Below, piece after piece: positions 45,771 through 54,124 of a stretch of DNA of 64,000 nucleotides (the first letter of the stretch is position 1; the number at the start of each line of letters is the position of its first letter). The notes under the pieces are model-generated. The model was not told where the DNA came from. It did no database searches and worked only from the letters and a program-made list of their open reading frames with translations. The DNA comes from Bacteroidota bacterium (GTDB taxonomy: Bacteria; Bacteroidota; Bacteroidia; NORP154): assembly GCA_022572355.1 (NCBI GenBank), contig JACZWC010000004.1, forward strand, positions 56,987 to 120,986, written 5' to 3'. A program made the position numbers and the translations under genes.

Positions 45771-46925
45771 ATGAAAAACCGCTACTCAAGCATTCTTATT
45801 ATCACGTCGGTATTGCTCATCGCTTGCTATTCGACGAAACCATATTATTCGCCAAAATACAAAGGATGGGCGACCGCTCAAGATTTGCCAAGTGCGGATG
45901 TAATTCACACAATATATCTACTCGGTGATGTGGGTGAAGATCCCAGCAAGTCCGCTCCGGTACTAGATCTTTTGCAAAATCAACTATCTGAAACAGACAA
46001 TGAGAAAAGTGTAGTCTTCTTAGGCGATAATATTTATAGCGAAGGTTTACCTGATAAGTCCGACGAAGAGAGACCACAGTCTGAATTGAGAATCAATGCT
46101 CAGTTGGACGCTGTCAAAGAATCCGGCGCACATGTTTACTTCGTACCTGGAAATCACGATTGGGCCAAGGGTGAGGAAAACGGCCTCGCTACCGTTGGCA
46201 GAGAAGAGAAATACATTGAAACGTACTTAAATCAAGGAAATACTTATGTGCCTGACAACGGATGCCCCGGGCCACAGTTGATAAGCATTAACGAAGAGTT
46301 ATGTATGATTGCGCTCGATGCTCAATGGTGGCTATACGGCACAAACAAGCCAACAGGGTCTGCCGAAGGCTGTATTAATAACGAATCGGAGTTCATCAAG
46401 AGGTTCTCAGAGATGTTGGATGAGAACAAGGGAAAGACCATTCTCATTATTACTCATCATCCTATTTACAGCAATGGAAATCATGGTGGCCGATTTCCTT
46501 TTGTAGAACATGTCTTTCCGCTTACGGCATTAAATAAAGCGCTGCTAATTCCCTTTCCAATAATAGGATCTATATACCCGGCTTACCGCCAGTTCATAGG
46601 GAATATTCAGGACCTTACAAATTCTACCTATAAAGCATACATAGCGTTAATTGAAGGGATATTAAATGGGAGGGAGAACATTATTTATGCTGCAGGCCAT
46701 GAGCACAATTTACAATACAAACAGGTGAACAGTCAACACCACATCGTGAGCGGGTCGGGCAGCAAAACAACTTACTTGGCAAGAAATAAACAAATTGATT
46801 TTGGTGTTTCGCAAAAAGGACTGATGAAATTGAGTTTCTATAGGGGTAAGGAAGTTTGGCTGGAAACGATATTGGCAGGAAAGGATCGGAAACCAAAATT
46901 AATATTTAAACGAAAATTGCAATAA
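45771..46925 (+). CDS. Calcineurin-like metallophosphoesterase, lipoprotein
   Basis: 384 residues. The N-terminus has a lipobox LLIAC (cysteine about residue 23), so it is probably a lipoprotein facing the periplasm or surface. Metallophosphoesterase motifs appear in order: LLGDVGED, FLGDNIYSEG, VPGNHDWAKG, ITHHPIYSNG and AAGHEHNLQY, which supply the two-metal site. The substrate is not known. It is transcribed away from metH and converges with the small membrane-protein gene, leaving eight bases between the stop codons. Confidence 0.85.
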   Translation: MKNRYSSILIITSVLLIACYSTKPYYSPKYKGWATAQDLPSADVIHTIYLLGDVGEDPSKSAPVLDLLQNQLSETDNEKSVVFLGDNIYSEGLPDKSDEERPQSELRINAQLDAVKESGAHVYFVPGNHDWAKGEENGLATVGREEKYIETYLNQGNTYVPDNGCPGPQLISINEELCMIALDAQWWLYGTNKPTGSAEGCINNESEFIKRFSEMLDENKGKTILIITHHPIYSNGNHGGRFPFVEHVFPLTALNKALLIPFPIIGSIYPAYRQFIGNIQDLTNSTYKAYIALIEGILNGRENIIYAAGHEHNLQYKQVNSQHHIVSGSGSKTTYLARNKQIDFGVSQKGLMKLSFYRGKEVWLETILAGKDRKPKLIFKRKLQ

Positions 46926-46933
46926 ACTGGAGC

Positions 46934-47179
46934 TTAGCCCTCCAATTTTGCCCTTTCTTTTAACTGGCGATACCAAAAGAAACCACCACCAAAAACCATG
47001 GCATAAGGAATGGCCATCAGATAAAGAATTCCGGAATTCAATCCTGCACCGATTCCTCCCCCATTCTTTTGATTCGACTCCACAACCGCCTTGCACATGG
47101 CACACTGTGCATCTGCATCTGAGTTAATTAACAGCGCTGCGATCGTAAAAATCAATGATATAACAAGAACTTTTTTCAC
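46934..47179 (-). CDS. Small membrane protein at the end of the oxidase accessory operon
   Basis: 81 residues: an N-terminal signal/anchor (about 5-24), a CAMCK segment, then a second hydrophobic helix (about 48-68) and a basic tail. It has two cysteines three apart just after the first segment. Genes of this size and look commonly follow DUF420 genes in Bacteroidetes oxidase clusters, but the function is not known to me. One base separates it from the DUF420 gene. Confidence 0.7.
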   Translation of the reverse strand: MKKVLVISLIFTIAALLINSDADAQCAMCKAVVESNQKNGGGIGAGLNSGILYLMAIPYAMVFGGGFFWYRQLKERAKLEG

Positions 47180-47180
47180 C

Positions 47181-47717
47181 TTAATACGGGTAATATGGCC
47201 TCATGAGCAAATATACTAAAACACCTGATATTGCTACGTAAAGCCAAATTGGGAAAGTCCATTTTGCAATGGCTCTATGCTTGCTGATTTGGTTGGTCAA
47301 TCCGCGATACATGGAAAGCAGTGCCATTGGAAGTATCGCAACTGCCAGAATAATATGACTGATTAATAATGTGAAGTAGAATGGCCTTATCCAACCCTCT
47401 CCTCCAAATTCAGTGTGCCCAGTGTTGTAATGGTATATGATATAAGAAACAAGAAATATGGAGGACAACACAAATGCCAAAATCATGCAAAAACGGTGAT
47501 TTATCATCTTCCCGTTTTTGATAAAATAATATCCGATAATCAGCGCAATTGCAGTTGATCCGTTCAAGGTTGCGTGGAAGAGTGGCAAATTGCGCACCGA
47601 CTCTGCTGCACCTGTATCTGGTAAAAGCATGAGAATTGCAACTACAATTGGTACAACAATAGAGAGGGTAGTAATTATGTAAGTCGCCCTTTGGTCTCGA
47701 GTAGATGATTGATCCAT
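47181..47717 (-). CDS. DUF420 family membrane protein (CtaM-like)
   Basis: 178 residues with five hydrophobic helices. Landmarks: LPLFHATLNGSTAIALIIGYYFIK and the NHRFCMILAF segment with conserved histidines, HYNTGHTEFGGEG and ISHIILAV, typical of DUF420. In Gram-positive bacteria a related protein (CtaM) is needed for haem-copper oxidase assembly; the same role is likely here from context. The gene follows SCO with a ten-base gap in the operon. Confidence 0.85.
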   Translation of the reverse strand: MDQSSTRDQRATYIITTLSIVVPIVVAILMLLPDTGAAESVRNLPLFHATLNGSTAIALIIGYYFIKNGKMINHRFCMILAFVLSSIFLVSYIIYHYNTGHTEFGGEGWIRPFYFTLLISHIILAVAILPMALLSMYRGLTNQISKHRAIAKWTFPIWLYVAISGVLVYLLMRPYYPY

Positions 47718-47727
47718 TTGTTATTAA

Positions 47728-48420
47728 TTACTGTTTTTTAGCCATTACGTAATCCGTGAGCAACTTTTTTATGTCGTCAATCAATTTATCGACTTCTTCC
47801 GAGTTTGTTCCATCATAGAATCCTCGTATATGCTTCTCCTTGTCAATGAGGATAAACATGGGACTGTGTATAAAATCATCTGGCCCCCCATCACCATCGG
47901 CTACAGGTACGAAATATCCCTTTCTCGCTATCTCATACAACTCCGTCTTATTTCCCGTTACAAAGCTCCAATTCTCCTTGTCGGCTTGTTTGTTTATCTG
48001 GTATTCCTTCAAAACTTCCATAGAATCCGTTTCCGGATCAACTGTATGAGACAGAAAAGCCAACTCGGAAACATCTTCAAATTCCTGTTGTACCCTGAGC
48101 ATTTGGTTCGTCATGATCGGACAAATGGACTGGCAGGTCGTGAAGAAAAAGTCGGCCACATATACTTTTGAGTCAAAAGAGGCTTGGGTAACTGTTTTGC
48201 CATTTTGATCCGTAAAGCTGAAATCCGGAATGCTGTGATAAATTGTATCTACAACTTCCTCGCCATCCACCATGGATTTCTCAATGTCCTTGGGACCGTA
48301 ATAATTCAGGGAAGTGTAATTCATTCCTGTAGTTACATACATAAAATAAAAGGTTGCCGGAGCAACCAGTAAAGCAACAAGAACTGAATACTTAAGAAGA
48401 GAAGAGCTGTTTCTTTTCAT
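47728..48420 (-). CDS. SCO1/SenC family copper chaperone for cytochrome oxidase
   Basis: 230 residues from ATG 48420; a longer frame to 48450 would overlap the subunit IV gene. A membrane anchor (about 10-30) is followed by a thioredoxin-like domain on the outer face, with the copper-binding pair C96-x3-C100-P (TTCQSICP) and the distal histidine H185 in DDFIHSP. It delivers copper to the CuA site of subunit II or keeps its cysteines reduced. It lies between subunit IV and DUF420 genes. Confidence 0.92.
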   Translation of the reverse strand: MKRNSSSLLKYSVLVALLVAPATFYFMYVTTGMNYTSLNYYGPKDIEKSMVDGEEVVDTIYHSIPDFSFTDQNGKTVTQASFDSKVYVADFFFTTCQSICPIMTNQMLRVQQEFEDVSELAFLSHTVDPETDSMEVLKEYQINKQADKENWSFVTGNKTELYEIARKGYFVPVADGDGGPDDFIHSPMFILIDKEKHIRGFYDGTNSEEVDKLIDDIKKLLTDYVMAKKQ

Positions 48421-48430
48421 TGGAGAATTC

Positions 48431-48796
48431 TTATCCCAAGATCCATCCAATATCGAAAGTAAAGTTCGCCTCAGTAATCGCTATGAAAAGAAGATAGGCT
48501 ATGAAGAAACAATATGGAATAAGTATTATTCTTCTGAGATACGACATCTCATCCCCCAAGTGCATAAATATCAGCACGATATAACCGGCTTTGACAATGG
48601 TGAGGACAATGAATGTGTACATCAGCATTGTTTTGTATTCTGCATTACCCGCAAACATATATCCCATTCCAACTTCAAAAATCGTGACCGCCAGCAATAT
48701 CCAAAACACTTTCCAGAGTCTTTTTCTCAAGATCTTTCCCTCTTCTTCAGTGTGAGATATATACAAGGAGTATTCTATTTGATCGTCTCTTTCCAT
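48431..48796 (-). CDS. Cytochrome c oxidase subunit IV family protein
   Basis: 121 residues with three hydrophobic helices (about 30-48, 58-80, 87-107). The segment TIVKAGYIVLIFMHLGDEMSYLRR is the family hallmark of prokaryotic oxidase subunit IV. It supports assembly of the haem-copper oxidase. Located directly after a subunit III gene in the operon. Confidence 0.88.
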   Translation of the reverse strand: MERDDQIEYSLYISHTEEEGKILRKRLWKVFWILLAVTIFEVGMGYMFAGNAEYKTMLMYTFIVLTIVKAGYIVLIFMHLGDEMSYLRRIILIPYCFFIAYLLFIAITEANFTFDIGWILG

Positions 48797-48817
48797 TTAA
48801 TCAATTTGTTATACGAG

Positions 48818-49543
48818 TTAAACTAAGTAGAAAAATGTAAATACAAAGACCCAAACCAGATCAACAAAGTGCCAATACAGACCGGTTTTTTCAACCATCT
48901 CATAGTGTCCGGTTTTATCCATGTGCCCTTTCATGACCTTGATAAGAATAATAATATTGATCATTACCCCGGAGAATACGTGAAAACCGTGAAAACCAGT
49001 GATAAAGAAAAAGAAGTCGCCAAAAAGCACATTGCCATATTCATTGTAATGTAAGTTTGCCCCATGTATTCTTTGGGTTACCCACTCCCCATCGACGATA
49101 ATGTCCTTAATAGCCCCTGCTTCCGTACCATGAATAAAATGCGACCATTCCCAAACTTGAGAAAAGAGAAAGAAAAACCCACCCAGTATTGTCAAAAACA
49201 GCCAGATTTGAACTTCTTTCCTACTCCTTCTATGCCCGGCTTCAACTGCCAACACCATGGTTACTGAGCTCAAAATAAGAATGAACGTCATTAATCCAAC
49301 ATAAAGCAATGGTATATGTGCATCTCCCATAAAAGGAAAGTGCACAAATACTTCATTTGCTGAAGGCCAGGTGTCGGTAAACTTATGACGCATGAAACCG
49401 TAGGAACAGAGCAACCCGCTAAAAGTCAAGGCGTCTGATATGAGGAAAAACCATATCATCAGCTTTCCGTAGCTGACCTTGAAAGGCGATCCGCCCCCAC
49501 CCCAAAGGGTCTTTTGATCTAAAACTTCAGTATTGTGCGACAT
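48818..49543 (-). CDS. Cytochrome c oxidase subunit III
   Basis: 241 residues from the ATG at 49543 (MSHNTEVLDQ); an upstream ATG adds eight residues of no similarity. Five or more transmembrane helices. FFLISDALTFSGLL at helix I, SQVWEWSHFIHG, FFFITGFHGFHVFSGV and YWHFVDLVWVFVFTFFY are subunit III signatures. Works with subunits I and II, which are not in the window. Confidence 0.92.
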   Translation of the reverse strand: MSHNTEVLDQKTLWGGGGSPFKVSYGKLMIWFFLISDALTFSGLLCSYGFMRHKFTDTWPSANEVFVHFPFMGDAHIPLLYVGLMTFILILSSVTMVLAVEAGHRRSRKEVQIWLFLTILGGFFFLFSQVWEWSHFIHGTEAGAIKDIIVDGEWVTQRIHGANLHYNEYGNVLFGDFFFFITGFHGFHVFSGVMINIIILIKVMKGHMDKTGHYEMVEKTGLYWHFVDLVWVFVFTFFYLV

Positions 49544-49642
49544 CGGCACCAGAATTAGGTTGTGCAAGTTTAATCACTTTATTAAATAATTTCAAGATTG
49601 TTGGTGCTTTTTAGATTAACAATACTCTTTTCCCCTCAAATA

Positions 49643-50359
49643 CTATTTGATTAACATCAAAAAGAAGAACAAATAAACCCACAAACCATCCAAGAAATGC
49701 CAGTACGTTGCACAAATCTCCAGTCCGACACTGTCTTCCGAATTATATTTTTGTCTCAATGCATTTACCAGTACCACAAGCAATGCCAGTAATCCACCCC
49801 CTAAATGCGCTATATGAACCCCCGTTAATACGTATAAGTACGAGCTGGATGTGTTAAAGCTGTTAAACATTCTGGAATGTATTGGGTCCTTGAAGCCGCT
49901 ATCGTTGGGCATATAAAAATCTTTTCCATTGTATATCAGCGATTCACCGTTGTATTCAATTGTGTAATCTGCTCCGTAATCTCCCTTGATTTCGGTCAGA
50001 TCACCCACAAAAAAATGACCTTCTTCCACTAACTGTTCCCAACCCATGTACTGGGATCCTACAAAACCCACTCCTAACACAAGAGTAGCTAACACAGCTA
50101 CTTTTACCCTATCATATACATTGGATTTTGCTGCTTTTACAGCCATTCTTATGGTTACGCTGCTCAACAAGATGAGTAATGTGCTCACGATGAACATATC
50201 GGGCAGATCAAATTTTACCCAAAAATTATCCGCTTTTGTAACGATGTACCCGCTGGTTAATCCCCCGAACAGCATGACAATGCTCACCATGGCGACCCAC
50301 ATTAAGGGTTTTAATCTTCTGTTTTTATCGTCGTACGGATCTGCGAAATTATTTTCCAT
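49643..50359 (-). CDS. Second cytochrome oxidase subunit III-like protein
   Basis: 238 residues. Related to the subunit III at 48818 (YLYVLTGVHIAHLGGGL and ATYWHFLDGLWVYLFFF) but diverged, with a longer extramembrane loop (about 115-165). Two subunit III-type genes side by side are usual in Bacteroidetes aa3/caa3-type clusters. Three bases separate it from the haem O synthase gene upstream. Confidence 0.88.
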   Translation of the reverse strand: MENNFADPYDDKNRRLKPLMWVAMVSIVMLFGGLTSGYIVTKADNFWVKFDLPDMFIVSTLLILLSSVTIRMAVKAAKSNVYDRVKVAVLATLVLGVGFVGSQYMGWEQLVEEGHFFVGDLTEIKGDYGADYTIEYNGESLIYNGKDFYMPNDSGFKDPIHSRMFNSFNTSSSYLYVLTGVHIAHLGGGLLALLVVLVNALRQKYNSEDSVGLEICATYWHFLDGLWVYLFFFLMLIK

Positions 50360-50362
50360 AAA

Positions 50363-51226
50363 CTATAGTTTATCCAATATTAAAGCTATCTGAACAACCG
50401 GTAAGTAAACGAATGAAGCCAGCATCAGCCTTCGTGAAGCTTTTATTTCCAATGTTCGATAGAGCCGAATAGCAAGCATCAGAAACCAAACGCCTGAGAT
50501 GATGATTACGACAGCGGCAATGCTTCCTGACATTTTAAAAACAATAGGAAGAAGGCTGATTGGCAATAGGCCAATTGAATAAACCACCACCTGAAACGCA
50601 CTGGCTTTATTCCTTCCACCCAGAGATGGTAACAATTTGAATCCCGCTTTTCTATAATCGTCGTCCAATACCCAAGCAATGGCCCAAAAATGCGGGAATT
50701 GCCACATGAATTGTATCGCAAAGAGTATTAGTCCTCCTATACCAATTGAATTCGTCGCGGCCACCCAGCCAAGAAGCGGTGGAATAGCCCCGGGCAATGC
50801 TCCTACCAATACCGCAAAGGGAGTTATCCTTTTGAGAGGAGTGTAGGCCAATGTGTATGAGGCCAGTGCCAATAATCCCAACAATCCGGATAATGGATTG
50901 ACAAAAACGAATAACAATACCAGCCCCACGACGCCGAGAAGTGTGGCGAAAATATAGGATTCCAATAAGCTCATCCTATTGTCAGGAAGGGGCCGCTTTG
51001 CTGTACGCTTCATCAATGCATCCAGATCTCTTTCTATTATTTGATTGAAGCCATTTGAAGCGCACGTTACCAGGAAACCACTTACTATCAGTATCCACAA
51101 TTTGTTCCAATCGACTTCTACAGGTGCCAGCATAAAGCCGGCGAACGCAGAGAAAACCACGATTGAAGCAAGGCGGAGCTTAACAAATTGGGCGTAATCT
51201 TTTAATTTGCTGGACAAAAATTCCAT
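50363..51226 (-). CDS. ctaB: Protohaem IX farnesyltransferase (haem O synthase)
   Basis: 287 residues, UbiA-type prenyltransferase with about eight helices. NGFNQIIERDLDALMKRTAKRPLP holds the first Asp-rich site, and YRKAGFKLLPS and FWAIAWVLDDDYRKAG the second. Adds a farnesyl group to haem B, giving haem O for the oxidase encoded downstream. It is the first gene of a minus-strand run ending with the small membrane protein at 46934. Confidence 0.93.
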   Translation of the reverse strand: MEFLSSKLKDYAQFVKLRLASIVVFSAFAGFMLAPVEVDWNKLWILIVSGFLVTCASNGFNQIIERDLDALMKRTAKRPLPDNRMSLLESYIFATLLGVVGLVLLFVFVNPLSGLLGLLALASYTLAYTPLKRITPFAVLVGALPGAIPPLLGWVAATNSIGIGGLILFAIQFMWQFPHFWAIAWVLDDDYRKAGFKLLPSLGGRNKASAFQVVVYSIGLLPISLLPIVFKMSGSIAAVVIIISGVWFLMLAIRLYRTLEIKASRRLMLASFVYLPVVQIALILDKL

Positions 51227-51330
51227 GGTAAAATAAGACTTTGTGGAAATAGTTTTATGTACGATTGCGTAACAGGATTATACCTGATAAATGCGATACA
51301 ATTTTACCAATTATTTCCCAGATTGGGAAA

Positions 51331-52986
51331 TTAAAAATCATGGTAAATATTGGATAGTGACGTGCTCAATCCTATGTAAATAAAGTTGACCTTGGTCGTT
51401 ACTCCCAGCGTTCTTAAGAAACGATTGGAAATGCCAGCCTCCAGCCTTAAATTTAGTTCCGGCAACAAGATATAGGCAACCCTTAGATCTATATAAGAAA
51501 TATGATTTTGGTCTCCCTGTGCAACTTCATTTTCATATTCCCTAGACCTGGCAGTTTGGTAATCGAGAAAAATATCTCCCCCCCAGTTAGATCCATTGCT
51601 GTCTTTACCTTTGAGTGCATAGATGAATTTTCCCTCTATGAGGAAGCTTCCACGTTGAAACTTCAAAAATGAAACTGATTCATAAAAATTGGCCCCTAAA
51701 GGATGCGCCAGAGCCTGGTTAAAATGGGAGTAATTTTGACTGGACAACCCGTGAGAATACGTAAAAGGCCGGACATAATTGAACTCACTCTGCAGTGTTA
51801 GCCCTTTTACCTTGAATAGATCATAACTCTTGAACCCCAGCTGAAAACCATGCTTATTGGCCCACCAACCACTTCGAGACCGCACTTCTCTCAAAAGAAA
51901 CTCATCGATGATCAGCTGGCCATAGAATTGCTGATTTTTCAGGAATCTTATACTCAAGTTAAACCCTATCAGAGCATTATCAGAAGACCCTTGAGCAAAC
52001 TCTACAGGCCGATAAAAAATAATTGGATTCAGATAATTTACATCATAACCCCGAGTACCTGAACTGTCTGTTCCCTGCCATACAATTGATTCAAAAATGC
52101 CAAGGTTAATACCTTTGGTGATATTCCAACTCAAATAGTGAAAGGTGGCATATTTTCTGGTGAACCTGGTTGGGATTCCCCCAGAGCCGTGAACGTCATT
52201 CATGATCGTGTATAAGTTCATATACTTAAGCTTCCAAATCTTCGTGGTTATTTTAAGAAATGGGTAATTATCTGTATTGTCTGACAGAAGAAGTGATCGG
52301 TAGCCGTTTCCCAGGAAGTTTTTGCCTTGACCCAATTGAAAATTGAATATCTCATCAGGTGAATAAGAAATATATCCCGAGTAGTTACTGTAGAAATACC
52401 CCTCCTTTGTACCATGTGCATAGCCACTGCCAGGTACTACCTCATTGGTTGTGATCGCTGAGTCTATATAAGGTAAAAACGCGGAATTCCCCGTTTCGTA
52501 TGATCCGGAAACAGTTAGTTTTTTCCCGAATCCAGCGGTAATAATTCCACCTATTGAGGAACCTGAATAACTACTTGATGAAGCCACATCATAACCACCT
52601 TTTAATGAGAAAAGAGGCCCTGCCATAATTCGCAACTTCTTGACAGGTTGTGACTTTAACTGAGCATCGTACACTTTGCGATCTCTTGCCGGAATTTGAA
52701 TCTTGCTTTTTTCCGACATAGTCTTTCGAAAAGAATAAAGAGATCTCGCTCTTCGAAATACGGAATCAACGTCCATAACCTCGTTTACTTCCGAATACAA
52801 GTAAGGTTTTATTGCACTATGGGCAGTAAAATCGTTTCGGTTTAGCTCAGCATCAAAAAAACTATTGACATCGCGGTTCAGCGGAAGAAAGGATGATTGA
52901 CCATAACAAATAGTGCTTACTACCAGGTTACCCAGTATCAGGTAGCAGGCAACCAATCTGAATTTTTCCGGGCAATCGATTCGCAA
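51331..52986 (-). CDS. RemB/Wzi-like outer-membrane protein, paralogue 1
   Basis: 551 residues with a signal peptide ending ICYGQ (about residue 30). The mature chain opens SSFLPLNRDVNSFFDAEL and contains GQGKNFLGNGYRSLLLSDN and YPFLKITTKIWKLKYMNLYT, the wording of the capsule-assembly Wzi / gliding protein RemB family. The many amphipathic strands suggest a large barrel. A paralogue with the same order of motifs lies at 54125, on the other side of the polyprenyl-sugar transferase gene; the gap to that transferase gene is four bases. Confidence 0.82.
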   Translation of the reverse strand: MRIDCPEKFRLVACYLILGNLVVSTICYGQSSFLPLNRDVNSFFDAELNRNDFTAHSAIKPYLYSEVNEVMDVDSVFRRARSLYSFRKTMSEKSKIQIPARDRKVYDAQLKSQPVKKLRIMAGPLFSLKGGYDVASSSSYSGSSIGGIITAGFGKKLTVSGSYETGNSAFLPYIDSAITTNEVVPGSGYAHGTKEGYFYSNYSGYISYSPDEIFNFQLGQGKNFLGNGYRSLLLSDNTDNYPFLKITTKIWKLKYMNLYTIMNDVHGSGGIPTRFTRKYATFHYLSWNITKGINLGIFESIVWQGTDSSGTRGYDVNYLNPIIFYRPVEFAQGSSDNALIGFNLSIRFLKNQQFYGQLIIDEFLLREVRSRSGWWANKHGFQLGFKSYDLFKVKGLTLQSEFNYVRPFTYSHGLSSQNYSHFNQALAHPLGANFYESVSFLKFQRGSFLIEGKFIYALKGKDSNGSNWGGDIFLDYQTARSREYENEVAQGDQNHISYIDLRVAYILLPELNLRLEAGISNRFLRTLGVTTKVNFIYIGLSTSLSNIYHDF

Positions 52987-52990
52987 AGTG

Positions 52991-54067
52991 TTAACCGTGT
53001 TTTTTCTTGATAATAAATGGGATTTGACCTATCAACACTGCAGAGCCGCAAACGATCAAAAGAGCATAGCTCGACTCCATTCCAGCCGAAAATATTGCCA
53101 GGCCAATTATGAGAATGTTAAAGGCATACAGAGTAATGGCACATTGCTTGTGAGACATGCCTATTTTGAGCAAGCGGTGATGGAGGTGCTTTGTATCCGG
53201 GGCAAATGGTGATTGACCTTTAACGGATCTGTTTATAAAAATTCTTAACGTATCAAATAGAGGATAAATTAAGACTGCAATGGCAAATACCGGCTTAGAC
53301 AACTGAGCTAACTGTTGGGGCAAGTGGCTTTTTGGGAATTCAATCATCTTAATCGCAAGTATCGAAACAATTAATCCGATAATTAATGCCCCGGAATCGC
53401 CCATGAATATCTTGGCCGGCGAGAAATTAAAAATCAGAAAAGCCAACAGTGATCCAGCGAGTGCAAATGCAAGGCTGGCATACGTTAACTCGCCCGCTAT
53501 GTAAAACCACATTCCAAAAGCCAGGGTTACTATCAGCCCAATACCGGAAGCCAACCCGTCTATTCCATCAATTAGATTAAATGCGTTTGCAATTACGATG
53601 TAAGTAAATAAGGAAAGAAAGATACTCGCCCAGTCCGGGATTTCCCTCATACCGAACAATCCATGCATGCTCGTAAGCCTTATGTCCGCCATGGTTACCA
53701 GAATTAAACCCACTACAATGTGACCCAACAATTTCTTTACCGGAGCTGTACCGGTTATATCATCTTTAATTCCAATGAAGAACAGAATGAGTAACGTTGC
53801 TACAATGTACTTAAGATCAGAACTGATCATTCCCACTCCACCGTGATATTGAGTCGGAAACCAGAGTGCATATGAGAATAGCGTTCCAGCAAAAATGATG
53901 ATCCCTCCAATAGATGGAATACCCACCTTGTGCAGTTTTCGTTTATCACCTGGTTCATCGAAGAGCCTCTTGAGGTTTGCCACCTTAATTAAGGCCGGTG
54001 TTGCCAGCAACACAATCAGAAAAGACGTGATAAAACCTACTAATAGTATTTTTTCGTTTCCAAGCAT
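52991..54067 (-). CDS. MraY/WecA-type undecaprenyl-phosphate sugar-1-phosphate transferase
   Basis: 358 residues with about ten transmembrane helices. Family sites: KRKLHKVGIPSIGG, NAFNLIDGIDGLASG, IFMGDSGAL and the basic HHRLLKIG loop, close to the HHHLL motif of WecA rather than MraY. It starts surface polysaccharide synthesis by linking a sugar-1-phosphate (often GlcNAc-1-P) to undecaprenyl phosphate. It sits between two RemB/Wzi-like genes and next to GDP-fucose genes, in keeping with capsule or exopolysaccharide work. Confidence 0.9.
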   Translation of the reverse strand: MLGNEKILLVGFITSFLIVLLATPALIKVANLKRLFDEPGDKRKLHKVGIPSIGGIIIFAGTLFSYALWFPTQYHGGVGMISSDLKYIVATLLILFFIGIKDDITGTAPVKKLLGHIVVGLILVTMADIRLTSMHGLFGMREIPDWASIFLSLFTYIVIANAFNLIDGIDGLASGIGLIVTLAFGMWFYIAGELTYASLAFALAGSLLAFLIFNFSPAKIFMGDSGALIIGLIVSILAIKMIEFPKSHLPQQLAQLSKPVFAIAVLIYPLFDTLRIFINRSVKGQSPFAPDTKHLHHRLLKIGMSHKQCAITLYAFNILIIGLAIFSAGMESSYALLIVCGSAVLIGQIPFIIKKKHG

Positions 54068-54124
54068 ATAATTCCCTATGAATGAACCTGATACGGATAT
54101 TATCTAAAAAAGGTACATAGTTTG

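Noticed and set aside
45532..45774. 80-codon frame upstream of the phosphoesterase gene
   Set aside because: No protein-like features; it overlaps the promoter region.
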